DNA of 64,000 bases from contig JAUPFV010000003.1 in assembly GCA_036936605.1 (NCBI GenBank), positions 106,711,278 through 106,775,277 of the forward strand. The letters run 5' to 3'. The stretch comes from Limnanthes douglasii subsp. nivea (lineage: Eukaryota > Streptophyta > Magnoliopsida > Brassicales > Limnanthaceae). Each line of letters opens with the position of its first letter. The stretch's first letter is position 1. The notes under the pieces are model-generated. The model did not search any database, was not told where the DNA came from, and worked only from the letters and a program-made list of their open reading frames with translations. The position numbers and the translations under genes were made by a program. Positions 35,066 through 46,294 of the stretch are shown here, in pieces.

Positions 35066-35395
35066 AAGAGCTAAGGGGCTACTAATAAGTAAATAGAGCA
35101 TTGGGAATCAAAATATAAATAAATGAAACCATGTATGATAAACAACATAGTAGTAGGAGAGATTTAAAACTTTATATATAGATGAATGACTAATATGCAA
35201 TTAGTCCCTTTTGTAACAATTTCTATTATAACTGACTTACGCCTTTATATAAAGGCCAAGGTTGACTTGATTAAAAGGTTCTAACTTGGGAGATTAAACT
35301 AGTTGCACTCCTTATTTTCTTTCTCTAAAAACACTTCTCTTTACTTTTACCTACTTTTCCTTATCTTTCATACATACCACGATTAATCCACATCA
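35066..35395 (+). mobile_element. polypurine tract and 3' LTR of a plus-strand Tat element
   Basis: The tract aagagctaaggggctac (ending 35082) is followed by taataag, matching the tract/LTR borders of the other two Tat copies with the LTR's TG mutated to TA. The LTR has a TATA box (tttatataaagg near 35242) and probably ends at ...ccacatca (about 35395). It fits as the 3' end of the old plus-strand element, but the supposed 5' LTR upstream of 11079 does not visibly match it. Confidence 0.65.
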
Positions 35396-35805
35396 TATCT
35401 AAATATAAAAAATCAAATAATAATCTCAAAAATTACGTTTATGATACACATATTTTTAATTTATTTATTTTGACGCATACAAATCAACTTTAAATAAAAA
35501 TATTAAATTTTTTGAAAAAATTGTTTGACGTAACAAAGTAAGAATTTGTCATGGTGTTTCATGGAGTGTGGCAAACAACTATGAGAATTTGACACTGCAG
35601 AAATTTGTCATGACGTGTGACTGTTAAATGTGGCAGGATTAGACGTGCTGACACGGTAGACACGTGTATCTACCAGGCTAACTGGAATCTGTAGTACATT
35701 GGAACTCACCAATATCATACGCGAACTATTCACTAATTGTGTTGGACATATGTGTATATAGCTAAAAACGTCGCGTATAAAAATGATGGAGAGACGGACG
35801 AAGCT
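35396..35805. other. AT-rich stretch, no recognised feature
   Basis: No coding sequence, LTR or repeat was recognised. Confidence 0.5.
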
Positions 35806-35814
35806 CCCAATTGA

Positions 35815-36065
35815 AAAAGGTGGTGTACAAGCACAGTCCTGGTAAGGTTGCTCACCCGGGGTGGGAACGCGAGTTTCAACTGAGCCGGGAAGGTTTATAT
35901 TTTCCTAAAATCCTAGTAGCCCTCCTCCGTCAAGTGAGCGTATTTGGGTGTTAATCATTCAGAATAAAATATAGATAAGCTTCGCTTCCCACCTCGTATT
36001 TGGGAGGACTACTAGAGAGAGAATCCTTCTTTGATATTTTTATTTCATTCTGCTTTAAGAGCCAT
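35815..36065 (+). mobile_element. possible tRNA-derived SINE
   Basis: A GC-richer block begins with tggtgtacaagcac and continues gtcctggtaaggttgctcac. Further on, gaacgcgagtttcaact resembles a decayed polymerase III B box (consensus GGTTCGANTCC) at a plausible distance from an A-box-like start. The roughly 250-bp length and unrelated AT-rich 3' part fit a plant SINE. No target duplication or clear A/T tail was found. Confidence 0.35.
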
Positions 36066-36069
36066 GTCT

Positions 36070-37936
36070 GGGTACATGCTGCAAGGTATCAATTGGGCTA
36101 TTAAGCATAAGTGTAATAGGCAATGAGGTTATCATAACAGAGTGCCACCCACGGATGCAGATGGTGGGGGATAACTATACATGATAGACTCACATCTACA
36201 TCTCTAACTAGTGTTCATGGTCAATTACCCTCACAATCCCCATATTAGACAAATAAAATAAAATAAATCAACTAGAGAATATACATATTACAGGGTGTTG
36301 GTGTGATCGGAGCACTGGTAATTATGACAGTGTCAGATGAGCAAGGTTGTTCGCAAAATTGTCCCACGATTTTCTACACAAACTAACAAGCGAAAAACTT
36401 CAATCCTAAAATTATGTTATTTATACTCTCCTTTACAATTGATTTGGTCCACACGATTGCATTAGGATCGATGGTGAATATATTTAATATATAAACGATA
36501 CTTGAACCTATAAAAAATGAAGCGTCATATTTTTTCTACAAAGGGAACTACCATTCGTTTGAAGAAAATAACCAATGTACGATTGTCGATTCTTCAGATA
36601 AACAATGGCTAACAATAAATTAAAGTAAGCGTAACAAGACCAAGAACACAAGATAGATTTAATATGGTTTAAGATTTTAAGAAATGCTACATTCACGAGC
36701 AACAAACATTATTTTTATAAATAAGTAGGTTACATAAAAACTCTCAAACACAAAGGATTCAATCACTCTTTGTAGTAAAAGATTGCGTGATTCAAAAAAT
36801 CTTATATTCAGTGTTTATCTCTCATCTCATTTATCTCTAAAAAGACTCAGAGCTATTTTTATTTCTTAGGAATTATGTTGCTCGCGTAATCGCATCAAAC
36901 ATTGCATATTTATATCTTTATCAATTTATAGACTTAGAACAAACATTAATTCTTCATCACACGTTCCAAATTAAATTCCATCAATCAAAAGTTGAAATAA
37001 CTCTTAACTCATTAATATATGTAACATATAAATAAATCTAATAAATATAGAATACGTAGTTAATAAGAAATATAATTAATATAAAAGACCACAATATGAT
37101 ACCCAATTAATATATGAGACCTAACAAATAGAATACTCTGCTTCAGTCCAATTGTGGTGCTATGTACTAGCTCGCTTCACATTAGACTACTTCAGATTAG
37201 CTCGCTTCAGACCATCCTGACTTGACCCTCTACATATCTCATCCGATTTAATAAGTCACTAGTCTTTACAACATATCCGAACCCTTAGCTACCAGCATAC
37301 GTCTCTGCCAGTAAGTCACGACTCAACATTTACCCAGAAAGTTTCAACAATTTTTGTTTGATACATGTCTTAGGTAGATCCAACTATGTCCATGTAGTCT
37401 ATGAAAATATCTATATTAGACGAATTACTTCTAGTATACACCTAACAATGAAAACATAATAAACTCACATTTTTACATAAGAAAATTATTTTCATAGACA
37501 AACAAAATTTTAATATTTTGGTTGAGTTTGAATACAATATCGAACCAATAAATATACATATGTTAGAAAGCTAGATTGAGTAAAACTAAAAATCACACAA
37601 GAATTTCAAATAGTTATCATCCTAAACCTATTTTTCGAATGATTTTTAACACAAGAAGCTTGAACATTTTTTTAATCTTCTTGTGAATCATACACTTACA
37701 AGTAAATTTTTTGATTGAAATATGTGTTTTTGACAAAAGAAAAAATTGTTTATCTTAAAAATATGAAATTTTAGAAATTAAAATAAACAATAATAAAAAA
37801 CTGTATTGTGTTTGTGTATTTTCAATTTTTTTGTTAAATTATTTTATAATGTGTACGATTTTTTGATACAATGAATATAAATAACTTATCAACTTTAATA
37901 AACCCTATATAAGATACTCAATAATATAATAATATA
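36070..37936. other. AT-rich intergenic stretch, no recognised gene
   Basis: All reading frames are short and resemble no known protein. No inverted or tandem repeat of note was seen. Confidence 0.5.
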
Positions 37937-37937
37937 A

Positions 37938-38946
37938 GGGAAATTACACCTAAGGTACCTATTCATCTATTTTATTGTCATCTCGTACCCAAGGTTTGAT
38001 CAATTATCTCTTAATACCCATCTCAACTACCTAATTACCACCTAGTACCTAACATTATTTTAATACCCTAACTACCATCACCATTCATGACCAACCACGT
38101 AACCAAAATTTCTTTTTCCTACTTTTTCTTTTTATTTTACTTTTAAAAGATTCGTATCTTTCAAACCGGAACTCGAAAAAAATAAATGAAAGTACTATCG
38201 CTTTTGTTTTTTAAAAATGAACAAAACTAGATCCATTGATGATATTTTTTTATTTTTTAAAAAAATAAAATTGTTCAGGAAACCCAGAGTTGCAAACAAT
38301 TCGCATTATATCATGAGAATTGTTCAGGAAATCTTGAGAGTTGCAAAGTTCAGGAAACCCAGAGTTGCAAACAATTCGCATCATATCATGAGAATTGTTC
38401 AGGAAATCCTGAGAGTTGCAAACAATTCGCATCATATCATGAGAATTGTTCAGGAAATCCCGAGAGTTGCAAACATTTCGCATCATATCATGAGAATTGT
38501 TCAGGAAACCCAGAGTTGCAAACAATCCGCATCATATCATAAGAATTGTTAAGGAAATACTGAGAGTTGCAAACAATTCGCATCATATCATGAGAATTGT
38601 TCAGGAAATACTAAGAGTTGCAAACAATTCGCATTATATCATGAGAATTGTTCAGGAAACCTAGAGTTGCAAACAATTCGCATCATATCATGAGAATTGT
38701 TCAGGAAATCCTTAGAGTTGCAAACAATTCTCATGATATCATGAGAATTGTCCAGGAAACCCAGAGTTGCAAACGATTCGCATCATATCATGAGTATTGC
38801 AAACACCTCGAAGTACCAACGACTATATTTGATCGGGAGTATTTTTGTCCAAATTTCAATTCGAGGTACCAAGTTACACTATCCAAAAAACGGGTACCAC
38901 TCGATAATTAGTTAGTTGAGAATGTATTAACTAGTACTTTTCTCAC
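37938..38946 (+). repeat. dispersed minisatellite-bearing repeat, copy 1
   Basis: The copy has degenerate terminal inverted repeats (left gggaaattacacc..., right reverse complement gtgagaaaagtac...; both continue into a stretch like TCTCGTACCC about 40 bases in). Conserved inner sequence includes taccacctagtacctaacat and gaacaaaactagatccattg. In the middle is the 51-bp minisatellite. The 14-mer aatataataatata lies on both sides (37923-37936, 38947-38960), but it is too simple to be sure it is a target duplication. Two relatives lie at 45.3 and 57.9 kb in the opposite orientation. No transposase is present, so this is probably a non-autonomous DNA transposon of unknown class. Confidence 0.75.
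38272..38805 (+). repeat. 51-bp minisatellite inside repeat copy 1 (about 10 units)
   Basis: Units read gttgcaaacaattcgcatca then tatcatgagaattgttcagg then aaatcctgaga (51 bp); a variant with cccaga is 49 bp. One truncated unit lies near 38340. Each unit holds two small palindromes: caattc...gaattg and caggaaatcctg. Because 51 is a multiple of three, long but meaningless frames arise on both strands. Confidence 0.9.
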
Positions 38947-39359
38947 AATATAATAATATAATTATTATTAAACCGATAAATATAAAAAATAAACATGGGG
39001 ACATTTTGGATTCCTCTATTCAAGTTGTACGCTTATGTCGAGAAGACAATTTTGTGTTTCTAACATATCAATGTGCCAAAATGTATATGCATCGGAACTC
39101 AAAATAAAAAACAAATTAGAATTGATTTCAATGTTTTGAAATCCGCCCTGTAACCGCGTTAAAACTCGTGACACCAACAGATAAAGCTCACATTCCTTTC
39201 GCGCACACCATCCAATAGACTTCAACTGTAAAGAGAAAAAATTAAAGCTCTTTCGATTTCCAATTCATACCACCTCGACTCCACAGACAGAAACTTCTTC
39301 AGACACTTAACTGTCTAAGTTTGTCGCCGGTTTCTTTTTTTTCTTGTGTTTTACCTTCG

Positions 39360-41760
39360 ATGGCAATCGCCGACCGGCATAAACCCCACTCGGATATGAA
39401 ACTGTTCAGGTTGTGTCCATTCTGGCAAACTGGAAACCGTACCGGAACTGGAACCACTTCTTCGTCTGCGTCGTCTACACAGTACCTGAACCAGAACCAC
39501 CACCACAATAGCCATAATAACCGTCAGCACGAGTTTCCTGGTAATAAGTCGAAGCCACCCGTGACGGTTTCGTCCGTGGCTAGATCGCTTCTTCCTCCTC
39601 GTCGTCGACTCCGGCTTGATCCGTCTAACTATCTTTATTTCCCTTGTACGTTGTCGTTAGTTTTTAATCTTGCGTTGACTTTGAAGTCATTTCGATTATA
39701 AATATTATTGTCAAAATCGAATACACCTTAAGCTGTTTTGACTTTGAAGTTAGCAATTTTGTTGTTTGATTTGAGACTTTGTGAATGATTCTTTATTGCT
39801 TAAATTGTGTCTGGTTGGTGTATAAATTTTCAGATGAACCTGGTAAACAATCGAGGAGCGCTATCAAGTTGAAGAATACTAGCAAATCTCATGTTGCATT
39901 TAAGGTAATAAATTGTATAAACTGCTCAGTGTTCTCCGAAGGAAAAAAGTATTTGGTGCTTTAGTAAAAGTGCTATCTTGTGTTGGTTCATGATTTCTTG
40001 GTCTAGATCTTACTATAAAACACAATGTTAAAGTTACTAAAGTAAGTTATATTCTTTGAATTGATTAACTTGTTTCCATGCCTTTTTAGTTTCAAACCAC
40101 AGCACCGAAAAGTTGCTATATGAGACCTCCAGGTGGTACCTTGGCTCCTGGCGAGACCATTATCGCGACAGGTAATGAATTTTTCTGATTGCGTCTTTAC
40201 GGATGGATTCGCTTTCATTGAAGTTTTGTTGCACTTTTCCTTATTTTGTAGTCTTTCTATATTTGGGCAGTTTTTAAGTTTGTGGAGCATCCAGAGAACA
40301 ATGAAAAACCATCATTAGACCAGAAGTGCAAGGTTAAGTTCAAGATTGTGAGCTTGAAGGTGAAACCAGGAACAGAGTATGTCCCTGAGCTGGTGGGTTA
40401 TATAGCTCCTATGTTATAAGCCTTTATGCTTTAGTTGGGTGACAAATCCTGTTCTTGAAAAGATTCGGTTTTATTGTGACGGGATCTTTTCTTTTTTTAG
40501 TACTTATGGACCAGATTAGTAGAATGTTAGTGGTCGGATTTAAGCTATTGCATATGCGTTGAAGATAGAGAAGATATAGTTGACGATGTTTGTTTATTCG
40601 TCTAAAAGTTTGATGTGTGTTATAGCATCTACATCTGTGTTGCACCTTGTCTTTCCAGCCCTTTGCTGTTGACATGTATTGCCTTCGGACGGCAATTGCT
40701 TTCTGGCACTCGGTTCTGAAGTAGATTAGGTAAATATAACGACTTTCATAGTTGTCGACTTTATTAATTTATTCTGGTTGCTGGCTTGTTGTAGCTCTTT
40801 TTCTCCCACTAGATCCTTGCTTTAATTTAACAAAATAAATGAATTCAGAAGTATTGACATTGATACTAAGTTGAATCTTTTGAAGAGCATAGCCAGCTAG
40901 CTCTTTGGTTGTTCAATCAGTGAGTATAAACTTATTTCCTTTCTCATTATGCTTAGATGAAAATTTCCATTTTCTCGGTTCTAGTTGCGAAGATAGGTTC
41001 GATTAACTGATCCGTACACAATGAATGATTGATGTTCAGGAGTCTATAATCTAACTCTCCTCAGGTTTTGTCCCATCTATGTGGTTTTATTGGATTCTTT
41101 TCGTCCTTAAGTTATAATGGTATAAAATTTAGTGGCTAGCTATATACTGCATTGCGCTATAGCCCTTAGCAGAATCGGGGTTCTCCGTTCATTCATTTTT
41201 AATTAGTGTTTAAAAACTTACTTTATTATATACATTACATACAACTATGATATAAAGTGTAGTAACAAGTTGCATTAATATTCAATTTGTTATTTGTTTC
41301 ATAGTTTGATGAACAAAAAGATCAAGTAACTGTTGAGCGCATTTTGCGGGTTGTGTTTCTTGATGTGGAGCGCCCGAATCCGGTAAGATATGATCAGCCC
41401 ATTTCCATTCGATATTCTAGATTGTGAATTTGTGATATTATTTTTACTTGCATTATAATATACTGATACTACTGCTACCATTTGTTGCTATTAGGCATTT
41501 GAAAAGCTTAAACGTCAGTTGGCTGAAGCCGAGGCTGCACTTGAAGCACGCAAGAAGCCTCCCCCAGACACAGGTCTCCGTGTGGTTGGAGAAGGCCTTG
41601 TGATAGATGAATGGGTATGTTCTTTCTATTAAAAAACTAGTATATCTCATTTTTGGTACTTGTCTGTTGCTGTTTAACAAAAGCTCTCGATTTACTTGAT
41701 ATTTTTTAGAAGGAACGAAGGGAGAAATACTTGGCTCGACAACAAGTGGATCCTGCTTAA
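39360..41760 (+). CDS. VAP4-type vesicle-associated protein (MSP domain), seven exons
   Basis: Exons are 39360-39645, 39834-39904, 40090-40171, 40271-40392, 41305-41382, 41495-41614 and 41710-41760; all introns are GT-AG and the phases agree, giving 269 residues. Residues 1-80 are a Ser/Thr/Asn/His-rich tail. Residues about 84-213 form a major-sperm-protein domain (RRLRLDPSNYLYFPYEPGKQ, KNTSKSHVAFKFQTTAPKSC, RPPGGTLAPGE). A short coiled coil follows (AFEKLKRQLAEAEAALEARK), and the protein ends at REKYLARQQVDPA. VAP proteins bind FFAT-motif partners at ER contact sites. Unlike VAP1/2 types there is no C-terminal membrane anchor, as in the plant VAP4 group (Arabidopsis PVA41-43). The length matches that group and all residues look intact. 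It converges with the DUF1223 gene downstream. Confidence 0.93.
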
Positions 41761-42053
41761 GATACGGCTAGCTCTCGAAACATGCTAGACCTTTGATGTT
41801 TTCTCTGGTATTAAGGAGATCTTCGTATGTAAAGTAGATGTTTTCTCAGCTATGTCTGACCAAGGCCTCAACTTGTATAGCTAAACAGATCTTCCGTGGA
41901 TGAAAACTGTTAAAAGCATCAGGTTTTTTGTTTAGATCTTTTCTTTATTTTTGTAGCCTGATGTTATATTTGTAGCTGCCAATTTTATGAATTTCCTTCT
42001 TCTTTGTTACTATAATTTTACTTTTTATTTACTCGTTAATGGTTATCTATACC
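41761..42053 (+). other. 3' UTR and downstream spacer of the VAP4-like gene
   Basis: Non-coding; T-rich stretches and several ttttattt-like signals suit a plant poly(A) region. There is no other feature. Confidence 0.45.
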
Positions 42054-42400
42054 TAGGGGCCTTGATGGTTCCAAATGATCCGAAAACAAATCGGAACCGG
42101 TAAAAATCGGACTGAATTTTAAGTTTGTGGTTTATTTTAAAAACTTACGCTTATAATTTCGTAAACCGATGTAATTGCTTTGGAATTGAACTAATAAAAC
42201 CGATAAACCGATAGAACTGGTTTGGAATCGAACTAATAATACCGATAGAACTCGTTTAGAATCGAACTAATAAAACCGATAAACCGATAGAACTAGTTCG
42301 ATTCCAAAATTCATAACCGAAAACTAATTGATCCGATTCTATCAAAACCTATACTACCATCAACACCGGAACCGACCCAATAACGTCCCTGGATTAGATT
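42054..42400. mobile_element. degenerate hAT-like MITE with tandem AACCGATAAACCGA units
   Basis: The left end taggggccttgatggttcc and right end (reverse complement ccagggacgttattgg) are loosely inverted and of hAT type. Between them, units starting gaactaataaaaccgataaa recur at 34-42-bp spacing (about 42187-42300). No 8-bp target duplication could be confirmed. Confidence 0.4.
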
Positions 42401-42633
42401 TAGAATTTTAAAACGGAAAGATCTATATTTATTCAGGGACCTGAGATATATTGTAAAAAGGCCACCTGAGCTGAGATATTGTATTAAAATTTATTGTGAG
42501 GGAAAAGTTTTTTTTCAAAAGTAAAATAGAATCAGCAACTGTAAAGAATATAGTACAAATCTAGAACAGAACATATCCTGTACAATAAAAACATAACCTC
42601 ACTTATCAAAATAAAACACACAAGTCAAACTTT

Positions 42634-44870
42634 TTATATAGTAATTTCATTTGGTAACTTAATATTTTGAGAACCGAAAATTTGATGCGAGCTATTCTGT
42701 GCAAACACAGCCAAACTGCATTTGCTACTACTAAATCCTTGCCATAGAGTGAAATCAACCGTTCCTGTTATCGTTTTCTTGGCCGATATATCTTTAGTGG
42801 TACAGAGTTTTTCTAACTTTCTGACCACGAAATCGTTTGATAGAACTCGCCCTTTGTTCTCTCCTGCTGGGCAGTCGTTTACTAAACCGCTTTCGTATAA
42901 AGCCACCATTATGTTGACGCCACTACTATCGACTTTTGTTCGTAATGATCCTGTTAACGTGACTTTCAGTGTTTCTGGTGTTGGTTGCTCAAATGTTGCC
43001 TGCTCAGTTCAAAAAAATTGTACTATAATATGTTATGCACAAACAAAGACAGTTCAAAACTAAAATTTGATTAAACTTGTAATAGTGTATAATCAAGTTT
43101 TAGCTCGATATAAATAGTTGGGTATAAATTAAAACTTCCCAAAATAATAGAGTATGTTGTACGAAATCAAAATATTTGAAAAAAATGCACTAGCAATCGA
43201 TAGGGTTTTTAATGATTTTTTTAGAACCGAAACCAGATCGGAATGGAACCAGTAAAAATCAAACTAAAAATTGGACCGGACCGGACTTTAGTTTCATGGT
43301 TCTATTTTAAGAACAAAAATCGACAAAAAATCAAATCAATAAACGGTTCCAAATTGATAAAATCGATTTTTAAAAAATATTTTAGAACCGAAACCGGACG
43401 GAAATAGAACTGGTAAAAATCAGACTACAATTTCTTTAGCTTCATAGTTCAATTTTAAAAACTAAACCGATAAGAAATAGAATCAATAAACGGTTAATCC
43501 ATTGAAAATAGGACACTAGTAAACTAATACAGGACCAAGCGGATAAAACCGACACGATAGACCAATATGTTATATTGTCAAATATACTAGATAAGGACCA
43601 GTTATAAAAAAATTAAAAATTAAATTATAAACTTTCAATTTTATATAATTTATTTAGGTAAAAAGTTTAGAAATCAAAATTACAATTTAATCTATTTTTT
43701 AAAAAATAGATTGAAAAGAACCACTAACTGATTAACCGGATAAAAAAAGGATCGAAACCAACCTGAAAGGAAAGTTTAGAAATTCGATTAGGTTTAAAAA
43801 ACTAAAACCCGACAACTGTTAGAAATGACACTGGCAAACCGATAAACCACTATCGGACCAAGCCAATGAACCAACCGCACCGATAAACCGAACCAAGCCA
43901 ATAACCAACCAAACCGATAAACCAATATCAAACCGCGCTGATTTTTATTATTTATTGTTTATATTATATTGTCAAATATAACAGGTAAGGACTAATTTAA
44001 AAAAAATCAAAAATTAAGTTATAAACTTTTCATTTCTTTAGGTAAAAAATTTAAAGATCCAATTATAATTTAATTTACTTTTTTGAAAAATAGACCGAAC
44101 CGGACAGTAACTGATTAACCGGATAAAAGAAGGACCGAAAAGAAAAGTTTAGCAATTCAATTAGGTTTAAAAACTAGAACCCGACAACTTCACAGTCCAG
44201 TTCGAGCCAACCGATAATAGACTACTTGAACCGATAAAACTTGACAGTTCGGTCCGGATTCTAGTACTAGACCTCACTTTATTTATCATATTACAAATTT
44301 GAGTCATGTTACATATCGTTGGTCATGTTACATATCGTTGGTCATAGGTGACAATTTTGGGTGAAGTTGAAATTAGCAGAACTAAAAAGAAACACGAATA
44401 AAAATGCTAACCTGAAACTTAGGAGCAGGAAATCTGGGTGCATCCCTTATTGTCTTAAACAAGACATCTTCCTCGTTCCCGACACACTGTGCCCTACCTT
44501 GAACGACAACCTGCGGAGTGAACAGCTCATCAAGTTTCAACGCCTCCACGTAAGCCTTTTGCCTTACCGTCCATTGGCTGGACCCGTATGGATCTTTCCA
44601 ACCCATGTAATCAAAGTAATCAACGTGGAAGCCGAGGATGATCACCGGAAAATCAATCTGCTGCCGGAAATCGCCTCTCCCTAACCGCGACAACAGCATC
44701 TCCGCCGCCGGTGACGTGGTACACCCCTGGGAGGAGAAAAGCTCAATGATCACCGGTCCTTCCGCCGCCGTCGTGTCGGATACTGATGTGGCGGATGATT
44801 TGGTTGCTGCTGTTCCGGTCGGTTTCTCCGCTCGTTTGCCGCCGAAACATGCGAAGAGGCGGGGGGCCAT
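42634..44870 (-). CDS. DUF1223 (thioredoxin-fold) protein, two exons
   Basis: Exon 1 is 44870-44412 and exon 2 is 42999-42634; the GT-AG junction (AAG TTT CAG | GCA ACA TTT) keeps the frame, giving 274 residues. After a short N-terminus (MAPRLFACFGG) and a Thr/Ser-rich stretch comes VIIELFSSQGCTTSPAAEML, the signature of DUF1223. Bacterial members usually have SQGCSSCPPAD, a CxxC; here the second Cys is Ser. Then come FHVDYFDYMGWKDPYGSSQW and TPQVVVQGRAQCVGNEEDV (domain core), and exon 2 supplies a beta-rich C-terminal part ending NIKLPNEITI. The function in plants is not established. A C-x-x-S site would not act as a normal disulfide oxidoreductase. The single intron is long and repeat-filled. 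Confidence 0.9.
43190..44250. repeat. repeat-filled intron: AACCGATAAACCG-rich hAT-like sequence with direct duplications
   Basis: Two levels of duplication are visible. A segment with agaaccgaaacc(a/g)ga and ataaacggtt recurs about 165 bp apart (about 43220 and 43385). A longer segment starting gtcaaatata(c/a)(t/c)ag begins at 43577 and again at 43971 (period 394), the second copy being shorter. The composition resembles the subterminal parts of the hAT MITEs elsewhere in the window. It makes up most of the 1.4-kb intron. Confidence 0.65.
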
Positions 44871-45020
44871 TGTGAAATTCGGTCTACTTTTTGCGGTCGT
44901 GGTGGAAGTTGATTGAAGAAGAGAGAGAATAGGAATCTTAGTGTAAGAGAAAGAGCATAAGTTAGAGGGAGAAGAAAACAGGGTTTATGTATGGGGTCAT
45001 AATTAGAGAGGTGAAGAGAC
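44871..45020 (-). promoter_or_regulatory. 5' leader and proximal promoter of the DUF1223 gene
   Basis: Upstream of the ATG (minus strand) lies a CT-rich leader (tctcttcttcaatcaacttc). The antisense open frames over exon 1 and the leader are shadows caused by its GC-rich sequence. No clear TATA box was identified. Confidence 0.35.
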
Positions 45021-45320
45021 AAAGATGGAGAGGAAACCGGAGAGCTTGAGTAATATGGACTTAATAGATAAGGTAAATTACTTACTAAAACCCTTCTATT
45101 TTTACCATTATTGAAATGGAAACTTAAAAGAAAAAGGTAACCAAGTTTTTTGAGTTTAGGGTCAGAACATAATTGATGTTTAAAGAAATTTACTAAAGGA
45201 TTAGACTATAAATAATATTAATAATAAGATTATTTATATTCTTTATTAATCAAGGATTAAACTATAAAATAGTTTTATTTTCTAAAAATTTAATTCAGCA
45301 ACCGTATAATATACATAAAA

Positions 45321-45850
45321 GAAAAGTATGAGTAAATACCCTCTAAACTATTTAATTACTCACTCGTACCCGTTTTTTCGATAGTGTTATTTGGTATCTC
45401 GAATTGAAATTTGAAAAAAAAAACCCAACCATATATACCTGCTGGTATCTGCAGTTGTTTGCAACTCTCAAGATTTCCTGAACAACTCTAACGTTGCAAC
45501 TCAGGATTTCTTGAGAGTTGTTACTGATGAAACTTTATTTAAAAAAAAAAATCATCAATTGATCTAGTTTTGTTCATTTAAAAAAAACAAAAACGATAGT
45601 ACTTTCATTTATTTTTTTTCGAGCTCCGGTTTGAAAGACATTGATCTTTTAAAATAAAAATAAGAAAGATAAATTTTGGTTACGTGTCGTTGTTCATCAA
45701 AGGTAAAGGTAGTTAGGGTATTAAAATAATGTTAGGTACTAGGTGGTAATTAGGTAGTTGAGATGGGTATTAAGAGATAATAGATTAAACTTTGGATACT
45801 AGATGATAATAAAATAGTTGAGTGGATACTTTTAGATATGATTTTTTTTT
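45321..45850 (-). repeat. dispersed minisatellite-bearing repeat, copy 2
   Basis: This is the same family as 37938-38946, in reverse orientation. It shares atctagttttgttcattt, the region around gtactttcatttattttttt, and ttaggtactaggtggtaatt. The termini (aaaagtatgagtaaatacc and, in reverse complement, ctaaaagtatccactcaac) form a degenerate inverted repeat. Only about 1.5 decayed minisatellite units (45465-45530) are present. Confidence 0.75.
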
Positions 45851-46294
45851 GTATCTAACGTTATGAAATACCAATTTTTTTAGATTATAAATTTATTTAT
45901 AAAATGTTAAATAATTTGAACTATATAAAATACCTATATTGTTGTTAGATTTTAAAAATCTAGTTTTATTTTTCAAAATTTTAAATTAAAATTTAATTTT
46001 AACTCTTAAATTTATTACTTTTGACACGAGTTCCATGTAGGGAAGATTTTATATATTTTTATGCAACCCATGCAGATTTGTATATATCATTTTGCATAAA
46101 TCATGAATATTTTAGATAATTTGAAAATTCATAAAAGAAATGATTGCATTATTTGATATTGTTTCGTATTATTTTTAGTATTTTTATATGGACGAAGCTA
46201 CATGTTTTTATTTCTTCTATAAATAAATAAAACATCATTTTGATATTTTTTTCTGTGAAAGAAATACCAAATTAAGCTTTTCTTTAGTTTTACA

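Noticed and set aside
38272..38805. Regular repeats that at first sight resemble a CRISPR array
   Set aside because: Units are contiguous, variable and without unique spacers, and the region is plant nuclear DNA; it is a minisatellite.
38217..38911. Open frames of 85-110 codons on both strands
   Set aside because: They are products of a 51-bp repeat whose length is a multiple of three; the protein is only the repeat translated.
44361..44916. Plus-strand open frames across the DUF1223 first exon
   Set aside because: They are antisense to a conserved coding exon and have no homology of their own.
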